From Bacteroidales bacterium (GTDB lineage Bacteria > Bacteroidota > Bacteroidia > Bacteroidales > GCA-2748055), in contig JARGFP010000003.1 of the NCBI GenBank assembly GCA_029210585.1, forward strand, positions 1-64,000: 64,000 bases of DNA, written 5' to 3'. Each line of letters starts with the position of its first letter. The first letter of the stretch is position 1. A model generated the notes under the pieces. That model searched no databases and was not told the DNA's origin. It saw only the letters and a list, made by a program, of their open reading frames with translations. Shown here piece after piece: positions 25,037-34,400 of this stretch. A program made the position numbers and the translations under genes.

Positions 25037-26875
25037 TCATTCTCCCAGGTAGTAACTGGTTACCGGGGGCTGGGTATATCCCATGGAGGCATGGGCAACA
25101 TCTACCCTGTAAATGGGATCCTGCATCAATGTCACTCTTTTGTCGCGGGCTTTTATCGTGGTTGAATAGATCCGCAATTCGCCGGGTACCGTTGCGATCA
25201 CCTCTTCCCTCCAGTCACCGAGAATATCGGCTACCATGATGATCTTGCCTTCCACCTGTGCCGGGTAGCTGGTACCATCGTATTTTTCTACATGACTGAC
25301 GATTTTTTCAGGACTGCCTCTCCAGTCGTATTGCAGTCTTTCCCTGAGCAGGTCGCCATCCCAGAACAGCCAGTTGCTTGTTGAGGGAACACCCTCATTG
25401 CGTGCAAGGTAATCGCCATTTGCCGCCAGCATGTAGCTGTCATTCCAGCCTGCCTTGGGATCCTCCGCCGTAAAACACTCCAGGCCCCGATGTTCAGGCA
25501 TGATATCGGCCACCATGCCGCGTCCGACGTGTACCGTTTTATGTCCGATGTTCCATATCTGTTTGCCGGTGGCAGCATCCACGAGGCAGACGCCATCACC
25601 GTTGTTGTGCGTGTCTTCGATGGCGTAAAAGACCTCCAGTCCCTCCCGGTCGGGCAGTATATCTGTCACAAAGCATTTATCGGGGTGTCCGAACCCGGTG
25701 GACCATAATGCTTCGCCGTTGTCGTCAATCACAACAGATCCCAGCATCACTTCTTCCCTGCCATCGTTGTCGACATCCACGCTGTGCATGAAGTGGGCAC
25801 CCTGGTGACGCACAATCGGGTTTTCTTCATCCCCGTCCCAGTGCCAGTGTTTTTCAAGTGTTTTATTTCTGAAGGTGAACGCTTCCAGGAACATGGCTTT
25901 GTACGTACCTCTTTCAATCAGCAGGAACGGTGTTTTTCCATCCAGGAAGGCCACTCCCATCTGGTTGCGGTTGGTCCGTACATAATCTCCCAGGCGCCGT
26001 GACCTTGGTATCCAGTCGGTCTGTGCCAGTTGTTTGCCGGTCATGCCATCGAAGATGGTCAGGTATTCAGCCCCCGACACCACGCGTCCCACCTCGTCCC
26101 GTACAAAATCCTTCCCGGCGGTTTTCGCTGCCACCTCTGCTTTCCCGTCGCCATCCAGGTCGTACACGATATAAGGTGAATACCATATACCCGGCTCGAT
26201 CCCGAGTCCCAGGTCCATTTGCCACAAAAAGGTACCGTCGTGAAGATAGGCCTCCAGCTTGTAGGTGAGGTCCTTGTCTCCCACGCTCTGAATGCCACGG
26301 ATACCACCCCCCAGGGTTTTATCAGGCTGCTTGATCACGTAATCGTAGATGCCATCCCCGTTCAGATCAGCAATGGCCACTTTTTCCGGCTGGTAATTTC
26401 CCCGGAGTGGGATGCTGTGATACGTATCCGGCAGGGATTGCACCTGCACTGTTTCCAGTTCCCGGTTATCCAGAACGGCACGAAGCTGGTATTTCGTGGT
26501 TTCCGAAAGTGATGCGGCCGGGTCGAAGAAGTCGCAGGTTACAGTTACGGGATCACTGTTTACTTTTACATAGTCCCGACCATCAGCTGATTTGTACACA
26601 TTGAACGCTATCCCATCCGGATCATTGTACAGCCATCGCCAGCTCACATAGCATCCGCTGTCTGTTTGAATCGCGATGGCACCCCGGTCGATAGCTTCCT
26701 TCACTTTCTCAGTGGCCCATCCTTCCACGGGTGGTTTTTCAGCGATGGGTCTCCGGTCGTTTTCAGGATAACTCGGGAAGAGGTAGTGATATTCAAGCGG
26801 ATCTTGTCCGGAGGCCATGAGAGATAATGAAAGGATCGATATCGATGCAATAAAGTTGATGATGTAGGTTTTCAT
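25037..26875 (-). CDS. Rhamnogalacturonan lyase, PL11 family
   Basis: PL11 enzymes cleave the alpha-1,4 GalA-Rha bonds of rhamnogalacturonan-I by beta-elimination and need calcium. The 612-residue product has a Sec signal peptide (MKTYIINFIASISILSLSLMASG). It has the N-terminal beta-sheet domain (YVSWRWLYNDPDGIAFNVYK, about 75-95) and an eight-bladed propeller with calcium-binding loops DLNGDGIYDYV, DLDGDGKAEVAAKT and DVDNDGREEVMLG, ending ASMGYTQPPVTSYYLG. Unlike the two giant paralogues upstream, it has no beta-helix extension or T9SS domain, so it is probably periplasmic. It lies in the same-strand operon after CE12, separated by 121 bp that contain a 20-bp tandem repeat. Confidence 0.93.
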   Translation of the reverse strand: MKTYIINFIASISILSLSLMASGQDPLEYHYLFPSYPENDRRPIAEKPPVEGWATEKVKEAIDRGAIAIQTDSGCYVSWRWLYNDPDGIAFNVYKSADGRDYVKVNSDPVTVTCDFFDPAASLSETTKYQLRAVLDNRELETVQVQSLPDTYHSIPLRGNYQPEKVAIADLNGDGIYDYVIKQPDKTLGGGIRGIQSVGDKDLTYKLEAYLHDGTFLWQMDLGLGIEPGIWYSPYIVYDLDGDGKAEVAAKTAGKDFVRDEVGRVVSGAEYLTIFDGMTGKQLAQTDWIPRSRRLGDYVRTNRNQMGVAFLDGKTPFLLIERGTYKAMFLEAFTFRNKTLEKHWHWDGDEENPIVRHQGAHFMHSVDVDNDGREEVMLGSVVIDDNGEALWSTGFGHPDKCFVTDILPDREGLEVFYAIEDTHNNGDGVCLVDAATGKQIWNIGHKTVHVGRGMVADIMPEHRGLECFTAEDPKAGWNDSYMLAANGDYLARNEGVPSTSNWLFWDGDLLRERLQYDWRGSPEKIVSHVEKYDGTSYPAQVEGKIIMVADILGDWREEVIATVPGELRIYSTTIKARDKRVTLMQDPIYRVDVAHASMGYTQPPVTSYYLGE

Positions 26876-26890
26876 GGTTTTTCAGTTCAG

Positions 26891-26970
26891 ATGTTGGTTG
26901 TACCTTCAATGTTGAGGTTGTACTTTTAATATGATGGTTGTACCTTTCATATGATTGCTGTACATCCTGG
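26891..26970. repeat. 20-bp tandem repeat, four copies, upstream of the PL11 gene
   Basis: Four units of exactly 20 bp start at 26891, 26911, 26931 and 26951 around a GGTTGTACyTTy core, with the last copy more diverged. They end about 15 bp before the PL11 start codon, mirroring the placement and period, but not the sequence, of the array at 18656-18735. Confidence 0.85.
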
Positions 26971-26996
26971 TTTCTTTTTTTGGTTCCTTCCGTTCT

Positions 26997-28346
26997 TCAG
27001 TTTCCTTCCGGTTTTTTGCTGACGAACCGTGGGCTCAGTGGCACGTTCCATTTTTCGGGATCTGTAGGTGCTGATGGATCATAGTCTGCCGGAAAGTTGA
27101 CGATGTGTTCTTTCAGCCCGATCTCCTGTTCCATGATCCCCGAGAGTATGCACAATGCGATCTCGTTGGCGCCGAATGCATTGAAGTGCGTATTGTCTTT
27201 CAATTCCTTCTCCTGTCCGGGAAAGGTCCCTGCCGGGTAGTGGACGAAGGCTTTTTTCGATGTTTCGGGGCCCCATGCTTCGTACAGGGTTTTTGTCATT
27301 TCGTTCAGGTCGATCAGTGGAACCTGCAATGCTTCAGCCACTTTGCGCATGGCCGCAGGATAGTCGCCATGGGTTGGTGAGATTTTTCCTGAATCGTTGA
27401 ACGACCTGCGCTGCGTGGGAGTGATCAACACCGGTTGTGCTCCTTTTTCACGTGCCGCTGTAACGAATTCTGTCAGCAGGTCGGTGAAAGTGGTCCATGG
27501 ACCGATTCCATCTCCGGATCTTTTCTGGTCGTTGTGACCGAATTCGATCAGCAGATAATCTCCCGGTTGAATCAGTGTGAGGGTTTTTTCTAGTCTCCTG
27601 CTGCTTTTGAAGGAAGCGAGGGATTCACCTGATTCTGCAAAATTGGCCACTGCCACCCGGGAATCGAAATATGTTGTGATCATCTGTCCCCAGGAGGCCC
27701 AGGGCTCCCTGTCCTGGTCGGTCACTGTCGAATTTCCGGCCAGGTAGAGGGTGGTAACATTTTTTGCCGGCCGGATCTCAATAGCCTGTACTGCCTGGTT
27801 TTGGCCCGAAAACTCCAGGGTCAGGCGGTTATCCCAGTTCATATAATTGTATTCCCTGGATTTCAGGCGTATGGAGTCGGCACCGCTGATTCGTGGACTT
27901 CTGATGTTGACGATGAAGGTGACTTCTTCCGTGTGTCCTTTTTTCATTTCAAGGTTGCGGACCATCAGTCTCCTGGACTCAGCTTTGATGGTGGTAACGG
28001 ATTTGGCAACAGGGTTCCCGATGCGTACGCGCACTTCGTAATTCCCTTCAGGCAAAGCCACACTGAAATAAAAGGGTACAGGTGCGGTGCAAAATCCTTC
28101 CAGGGGCTTTCCGGCGCTGGTGATACTGACCGCTTCCCTGTTTTCAACGTCAAAACCAAAGCCCGGGTCGCTGCTGTATTGCACCGCTTCGGTGATAATA
28201 TTGGTATTGACAGCGTGTGTTTCCCGGCCGAACTCAAATACCCGGGATTCCTGTCCGCCGGCAACCACTGTCGTTGCCAGCAGGATCAGCAAGAGTGCAG
28301 AACAGCGTTTGACAGCACCCGGGTGTATGGAAATGGTTTTAATCAT
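26997..28346 (-). CDS. Rhamnogalacturonan acetylesterase (CE12, SGNH hydrolase)
   Basis: CE12 removes acetyl groups from GalA of rhamnogalacturonan so lyases and hydrolases can act. The 449-residue protein has a signal peptide (ALLLILLATTVVAGGQ). An N-terminal beta-sandwich (about 35-200; FEFGRETHAVNTNII) precedes the SGNH fold. The catalytic Ser is in YLAGNSTVTDQ (about 210), the oxyanion Gly in FAESGESLAS, Asn in FGHNDQKR, and the Asp-x-x-His pair in KDNTHFNAFGANEIA (near 390). Its start overlaps the stop of the GH43-like gene by 8 bp, showing translational coupling and a shared transcript. Confidence 0.93.
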   Translation of the reverse strand: MIKTISIHPGAVKRCSALLLILLATTVVAGGQESRVFEFGRETHAVNTNIITEAVQYSSDPGFGFDVENREAVSITSAGKPLEGFCTAPVPFYFSVALPEGNYEVRVRIGNPVAKSVTTIKAESRRLMVRNLEMKKGHTEEVTFIVNIRSPRISGADSIRLKSREYNYMNWDNRLTLEFSGQNQAVQAIEIRPAKNVTTLYLAGNSTVTDQDREPWASWGQMITTYFDSRVAVANFAESGESLASFKSSRRLEKTLTLIQPGDYLLIEFGHNDQKRSGDGIGPWTTFTDLLTEFVTAAREKGAQPVLITPTQRRSFNDSGKISPTHGDYPAAMRKVAEALQVPLIDLNEMTKTLYEAWGPETSKKAFVHYPAGTFPGQEKELKDNTHFNAFGANEIALCILSGIMEQEIGLKEHIVNFPADYDPSAPTDPEKWNVPLSPRFVSKKPEGN

Positions 28347-30126
28347 TGGTAATTCCAGCTGTTGAGTTTGTTTCCAGGTATTCCAGGAAGCTGTTCATGG
28401 TGTTAAGTTCGGGTTCCCTTGCGTTTGCTGATGTAATCTTAGTCTCCAGTCTTTCAGCCGGTTTTGCAATCATCAGGAATTCTGTCCCGCTATCGAGTGT
28501 ATGTTCAAAATCAGCCGGATCATACAGGATCGCTGCGCCCAGTTCCACCTGTTCGGCGGCAACATCTTCAGGATGCAGTCCCCAGGCGGCAATCAGTCCT
28601 TCTCTTTTTTCGGTTTCCTGTCCCGCATGATAATTGATCCCGGTCACGAACTGTACCGGTCCTCCCTTGAGCACATAGGCTTCCACCCGGGCAAACCTGG
28701 ATCCTGACTGTACGGTTACCCTGACCAATATATCGACGGTTCTGCCCATGTAGGGCACATTTTCGGAGATCATTTCCATGGTTGCATGCTTCAGTCCCCT
28801 GGACACCCTGGCGGTTCTCCTGCTGACCGGTTCAAGTCGGACCACTGATGTGCCATCCCATAGTCGCACGCCACCCAGGCCAACGGTATTTCCGACCTTG
28901 TAATAGTCTGCCCCCCATCCGTTTTCCTGTTGTTCCACGGTTGGGTACCATCGGGCCTCCTGCAATTCCAGTCCGGGTTTGCTTTTCGAATAGACATCAA
29001 TGGCGCATTTCTGATCGAAATAGATGCGCAGACCCAGCCATTCATTTTCTACTGCGGGACCATGATGGCCGATTTCACTGTAGAGATCGCCCGTTTCGGA
29101 GGTGATTTCTTCCTGGTAGTCGGCACTGTCGGAGCGCATGAACAGGCTGACATCCGTTGTATTCTGAATTTCCTCCTGTTTTTCCAGATTGGCAACCAGC
29201 TGCCGGTGGAAGCCGGGGGTAACTGAAAACACGGTCCCGTGTCTTGTTCCGGAAGGAAAGCTGATCGAATCAGACACGTCCTCCCAGTTCTCCAGGTCCT
29301 TTGATCTCACTGCACCATACCTGTGTTCCCTGTATTTATCGAAGTAGACATAGGTGTAGTCTCCGATCGTAATGGCAGTGGGCCCTTCAGCCCAGTAATC
29401 GCCGGTAATAGGTTCGGATACTTCAGTCGTATACGGTCCGGCTGCATTTGTTGCCCTGGTGATCCGTATGTTCTTTTCCGGTGGGTTGGGATTTTCATTT
29501 TTCAGGAACATCACGTACTCACCGTTGTGCTCGAGGAGGGTAGCGTCGATCACGGAGAAATCGGGGTTGAAAAACAATTCGGTGGGCTGAAAGGTTTTGA
29601 AATCCCTGGTGGATGTGACATACATCCTGTGGTTCAGACCCTTTTCGCGTTCCGATTCGGCAACGGGAGTATGCCTGCCCGGGATGGTGGTGGCCCAGAA
29701 GATAAGGAACTGTTCGTTTTCCTTGTCGTAGAACAGTTCGGGCGCCCAGCTGTTCCTTGCACTGTCCTCGTGCATCATCACGGGGATGATCTGTTGTTCA
29801 GACCAGTGTACCAGGTCCTCAGAAGATGTGTAACCTATATGCTTGTCCCACCACCCGGTGGTCCACACCATGTGGTAGGTTCCGGAAGGGCCCCGCACGA
29901 TGCACGGGTCGCGCATCAGGCGATCTTTTCCTACCTGTGGCGCCAGGATTGGGTTACCGTCATTCAGGGCTTCCCACTTCAGCCCGTCTTCGCTGTAGGC
30001 CAGGTGGAGCCCGGTCTCCCCGTTGCCTTTGAAATAGGAGAAGAGGTAGTCGGGATCTTCCCTGTCGGCGCACCCCGTTGCAACGAGGAGCGTCAGGAGC
30101 GTAAGTGCTATGATCTGGTGTCGCAT
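28339..30126 (-). CDS. GH43-like propeller fused to a DUF4861-like domain, lipoprotein
   Basis: The product is 595 residues from MRHQIIALTLLTLLVATGC, a lipoprotein signal; the longer frame starts inside a partial duplication of the upstream gene's end and is rejected. Residues about 28-350 form a five-bladed GH43-type propeller, with candidate catalytic acids in RDPCIVRGPSGTYH, VIDATLLEHNG and WAEGPTAI and blade motifs SWAPELFYD and YTYVYFDKY. Residues about 365-595 resemble DUF4861, a domain found with pectin enzymes (ENEWLGLRIYFDQKCAIDVY, VGLGGVRLWDG). The likely role is trimming arabinose or galactose side chains, but the exact activity cannot be read. The fusion suggests two steps on one oligosaccharide. 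Confidence 0.8.
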   Translation of the reverse strand: MRHQIIALTLLTLLVATGCADREDPDYLFSYFKGNGETGLHLAYSEDGLKWEALNDGNPILAPQVGKDRLMRDPCIVRGPSGTYHMVWTTGWWDKHIGYTSSEDLVHWSEQQIIPVMMHEDSARNSWAPELFYDKENEQFLIFWATTIPGRHTPVAESEREKGLNHRMYVTSTRDFKTFQPTELFFNPDFSVIDATLLEHNGEYVMFLKNENPNPPEKNIRITRATNAAGPYTTEVSEPITGDYWAEGPTAITIGDYTYVYFDKYREHRYGAVRSKDLENWEDVSDSISFPSGTRHGTVFSVTPGFHRQLVANLEKQEEIQNTTDVSLFMRSDSADYQEEITSETGDLYSEIGHHGPAVENEWLGLRIYFDQKCAIDVYSKSKPGLELQEARWYPTVEQQENGWGADYYKVGNTVGLGGVRLWDGTSVVRLEPVSRRTARVSRGLKHATMEMISENVPYMGRTVDILVRVTVQSGSRFARVEAYVLKGGPVQFVTGINYHAGQETEKREGLIAAWGLHPEDVAAEQVELGAAILYDPADFEHTLDSGTEFLMIAKPAERLETKITSANAREPELNTMNSFLEYLETNSTAGITND

Positions 30127-30268
30127 GGTTATATGTTTTTCATAAAGTACATTTTTCTTCTGCAGGCATGTTTGTTCCGGGAGGCATGGATGCAAATAGC
30201 GCAGGCGATACGACCCGGCGATGCACGGTTATTTGTTTTTCAAGAGGTACATTTCTTTTCCTGCAAGC
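30123..30268. repeat. Partial direct duplication of the GH105 gene's 3' end
   Basis: Two stretches of about 45 bp (30123-30167 and 30223-30268) are about 80 percent identical, 100 bp apart. The right copy covers the last codons of GH105 (CLQEKKC-type in another frame, then the stop). The left copy lies in the gap and runs into the start codon of the next gene. It looks like an old tandem duplication that created the present leader. Confidence 0.65.
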
Positions 30269-31401
30269 AGGAATGCCCCCAGGGCGTAATCTTCGAAATC
30301 GGGTTGTTTGTCATAGGTAACGGGCTGACCGTCTTTCGGCTCTTTCCCGGTGCTTTGCACGTACCCAAGGAACCCGTTGTCGTGCATGCAATCTTCGGTA
30401 AGTGCTTTACATGCTTTTTCCACCACCGGCAGGTATTTCTTTTCTGAAAGGACCCCGTTGTTGATTCCCCATGCCATTCCGTAAGCAAACATGGCGGTGC
30501 CCGAAAATTCCATTCCCCCGTAGTGATTCGGGTCGTGCAGGCTCACGTTCCAGGTGCCGTCCTCGCGTTGCACTTTTGCCAGGGCCTTCGACATGGCTTT
30601 GAAGTCTTTCAGGTACTGTTTGTATCCCTTCGTGTCTTCTGGGATGATGTCCATGACCCTGGCCAGCGCCATGATCACCCAGCCGTTACCGCGCGACCAG
30701 TAGCAGTCTTCGCCATTGGGTTCTGTATAGGGTGGATCGAAGTCGCCATCGCGCCACCAGAGTTTGTCTTTCGGATTGTACAGCCCGTTGTCGCCGTGTT
30801 CGTTCCTGGTGAACATGTACATATCGTACATCTTGTCGAAGTATTTGTCATCTTCATACAATACGCCCAGCTTGGCAAAGATCGGCATGCCCATCTGGAT
30901 GGCATCGATCCAGCTCCAGTCATCATTCTGATCACCTGCCACCACATGATCGATACACTCGGTGATATTGGCGATACGTTCCGGTTGCGGGTCGATGTTG
31001 TACAGGTCAATATAAGTCTGCCCGGCACACTGGTCATCGGCATTGCGCGTCAGGTTCCCGCTCCGGAACCCCCAGTTGTGAAATGTTCCCCAGTCCACGG
31101 CATAGTTGTAATACCTTTTATCGGGATCAATTTCGTAGAGGGCCATCAGGCCTTCATAATAGACGGCCCGGGTCCAGATGTTGCTGGGTCGTTCCCGGTT
31201 GGTAATGATGGTTTTTCCCACATCGGGCCATTTGTTCATGAAATAATCATTGGCCAGCTGCATGTTGGCCAGTATTTCTGCAGCCGTTGCTGTTTCTGCA
31301 GCCGTTGCTGTTTGCGCCGACGCTGCCGACTGTGCCTTCATTGCCGGCGAGACGGCCAGCAGCAATAGCGTGCAAAGTATGAGAAGTTGTCTTTTTTCCA
31401 T
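30229..31401 (-). CDS. Unsaturated rhamnogalacturonyl hydrolase (GH105)
   Basis: GH105 enzymes of the YteR type hydrate and release the unsaturated GalA left at the non-reducing end after PL11 cleavage. The 390-residue protein has a signal peptide (MEKRQLLILCTLLLLAVSPAMKAQ), so it acts in the periplasm. The alpha/alpha-barrel motifs include NLTRNADDQCAGQTYIDLY (catalytic Asp region, about 118), the lid segment WWRDGDFDPPYTEPNGED, and YWSRGNGWVIMALARV (about 235). Just after the signal, an Ala/Thr-rich stretch (TATAAETATAAE) is encoded by imperfect 18-bp repeats. It lies 13 bp after the giant PL11 gene and is clearly in the same operon. Confidence 0.93.
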   Translation of the reverse strand: MEKRQLLILCTLLLLAVSPAMKAQSAASAQTATAAETATAAEILANMQLANDYFMNKWPDVGKTIITNRERPSNIWTRAVYYEGLMALYEIDPDKRYYNYAVDWGTFHNWGFRSGNLTRNADDQCAGQTYIDLYNIDPQPERIANITECIDHVVAGDQNDDWSWIDAIQMGMPIFAKLGVLYEDDKYFDKMYDMYMFTRNEHGDNGLYNPKDKLWWRDGDFDPPYTEPNGEDCYWSRGNGWVIMALARVMDIIPEDTKGYKQYLKDFKAMSKALAKVQREDGTWNVSLHDPNHYGGMEFSGTAMFAYGMAWGINNGVLSEKKYLPVVEKACKALTEDCMHDNGFLGYVQSTGKEPKDGQPVTYDKQPDFEDYALGAFLLAGKEMYLLKNK

Positions 31402-31414
31402 GTTATTTTCCGGT

Positions 31415-34400
31415 TTATTTGGTTTTTACAACGATTTTTCTCGCCATTGTTCCTTCTGCGGAGGTGACTTTTACCAGGTATGTTCCTGTTGGCAGATCAG
31501 CGGTATTCAACAGCCAGTTGGAACGGTCTTTCGTTACAGAATCAGCGATGATCTTTCTGCCGTCAAGCCGGAACAACTGTATTTCCTTTATACCTGTTTC
31601 AGCTGGAATCCTGATATTCAGGGTATTCCTGAAAGGATTCGGATAAACTTCCAGTTTCTGATCAGGGCTGAAGGCTTCAACGGCTGTGGTTGCCTTTACT
31701 ACCCTCAGGTATCCCTGGCTGCGGAGCAGGGTGGTATCCCACTCCAGACCGTCTCCGGGTGTCAGTGGGTAAATTGCCGAGAAACTTCCCGTAATTTCGC
31801 TGGTGGTGAGCAATATCTGGAAGGCATCTCCTTCGGCATAACTTACACTTCCGAGGTTGGAGAGCATCAGGATGCCACCCACAGAGATATTTCCTGTAAC
31901 ATATACCTGGTCGTGGGCAGATGCCCCCTTATCCAGGTCAATCATAAGTGTTGGGGTCCCCGACATGGTCAGGTTGCCCCCGATATGAATGGATCCGATC
32001 TGTCCGTATGCCGGCAGGAGGGAAGCATTGTCCTCCAGGGTGAGGTTGCCCGACATGGTGCCAGTGCCTGCCAGTGCGGCCCCGGATTGCACGGTTACGT
32101 TGCCGGTGCCGGTTGCACTGCCGGAGCTGTTTTCAAGGAGCAGTGTGCCCTGTTCAACGATGGTATTCCCGGAGTAGGTGTTCTCGTTGGTAAGTGTCCA
32201 TTGCCCCGTGCCGGTTTTGATGATGGAGGTCCTGGCACCGCTGTTCTTGTACTGGTCATTGTTGATGATCCCGTTGTACTTGAAGTTGTTGTTTTTCCCG
32301 CCAATTTTCCACGTGATGTTATTGGATGCCATTCCTCCGGCCCCCAAAATGGAGCCTGCCTCACCGGTAAGTGCACCGATCTCCACGACCACATCGGCGG
32401 ACTCACTGTGGATGAACCGGATTTTATCACCCAGGTGAACAGATGCATTTCTGAATCCCGTAGTATTGCCCACGATAAACATTCCCCCGTCGTTATCGGT
32501 AATTGCGTTGATGGTTCCGCTGAACTGGGACCAGTCGCCATGGATTTCGTTCCGCACCCACGGGACAAACACGGTAAGTTCTCCTGCACCGGTCAGCGTA
32601 CCTGTGATCGTGGACCTGCCATCCATATTCAGGGTACCCGATGCTCCTTCTTCTACCACTATGTTCCAGTTGCAGTTGTTCGTGTATGAATTGTAATTGT
32701 TATACATCTGAAGGGTGCCTCCCCTAAAGATCACTTCATCACCCGGACCACTGTAATTGGCATCTTCATTTCCAAGGATCACGGTGCCGTTTTCAATGAC
32801 CGTACCTTTATGTGCATTAGCTTTCAGAATGATGCTTCCGGTTCCTTTTTTAACCAGGTATCCTTCGCCGGTAAAGGATCCTTCAAAAGTGACCGATCCG
32901 CTGCTGTTGGGAATACTGATTCCTCCATCACCGGGACCGATGGTAATTCCCTTATCCGTAGCATTATTTCCCTGGGCAAGGATCTCAAGGGTGCCCCCAT
33001 CCAGCACCAGGCTGGAGGCATCCGCCGATGCGGCACCGATCCCTGATGCGGAAAAGCCGTTCCTGATATCAGGAATGCTCAGAATGCCATCTTCAACAGT
33101 GGTTGCGCCGGTAAATGTGTTCAGGTTATTGATGGTAAGTTTCCCCGTTCCGCGTTTCAGGATCCCACCGTTACCGGTCAGGAATCCTTCGCCCCCGAGG
33201 GTAATGTCTTTGGAGGCATTAAAGCGCAGGTGACTGATGCCATAGTTACCCATGATCCGGACATCGGTTGCCTCTGCCTGGTCATTGAACAGTACGGTAT
33301 CGTTACCGATGAACACATCCGGGGAACCGTTGTTGAGCCAGTTCAGTGTATGATACATATCCCACGTGTTGTCCTCGGAGCCCATCCACGTTACAGTCGT
33401 TGCACCCCGGGTTTCAGGTATTTCCAGGATCAGTGTTCCGTCTTCAATTTTCAGTGAATGTGCAATGTCAGAGATTCCGCTTGTTGAGACGGAAGCCAGG
33501 TCGCCCGTAAATGCTCCTGTAAATTCGATCAGGGTATAGCTTCCCCGGGCAAGTGTTCCGTCGAGTCTTTGTATATCAATAACCAGGGATCCCCGGATAA
33601 TGAGATCTCCGTCTATCCGGATCATATCATTGCTTTTCCCGGCGCCATCGGGATCATCGGAAAGGTCCATGTAGAGGGAGTCTTCACCGGCAAAAGCGAG
33701 TGATTCATTCACAAAAAGTGTGTCGGCACTGCCACGGGATGTACCCACTGTCATGCTGCTGTATTTTTCCAGGGCCAGTCCGTTGTTGAACCTTCCATTG
33801 CCGCTGATGGAAGCAAAACGTTTTACCAGCACCTTGCCTGACAGGCTGCCGGTAACGCATACTTCTCCTGACCATACTCTCGTAATGCCTGTAAATGTGT
33901 TCCCGTTGCTGATGGTAAGTTTTCCCTTCCCTGCCTTGGTCAGGCCGGTATGGCCCGAAATCTCACCTGTACCGGTGAAAACAAGATCATACGGTGAGAT
34001 CACCCGTATGTCGGCAGGCTGCAGTGTTCCTTCAACAGGCACTGTCGCGGTAAGGTTGCCGGAGATATCAAAAAGTACACTGTCGCCATCAGAAAATTTT
34101 ACCGCTGCACCATCATATGCAAATGCCGCACTTGCATCCTGGTCCCATGTTCCGCCCTGCCAGGTTTTTTGTCCCGGAAGCATCACCGGTGCCGGGGGGA
34201 TGGAATCCATCTCGAGACCTATGAAAAAACCCGGGTGCGGTGGCTGGTTATAGGAGTTGGGTTGCCAGCCGATGGCCGCCCTGTATTGCGGATCGTGCAT
34301 GAGGGTATAGATCCGCAGGTCTGTGGGGTTGATGGTTGTATACAGTCTGAACCCGGAGTTGTCTGCCAGTCGCCAGATCACCTCCTCCCGCCAGTCACCG

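Noticed and set aside
26891-26970. Possible CRISPR or att-site array
   Set aside because: Units are contiguous and diverging, with no spacer and no integrase nearby.
29323-30447. 374-codon frame on the plus strand
   Set aside because: It is antisense to the GH43-like and GH105 genes, crosses the boundary between them, and resembles no family.
31250-32689. 479-codon frame on the plus strand
   Set aside because: It is antisense to the GH105 and giant PL11 genes; its composition reflects the repeat-rich opposite strand.
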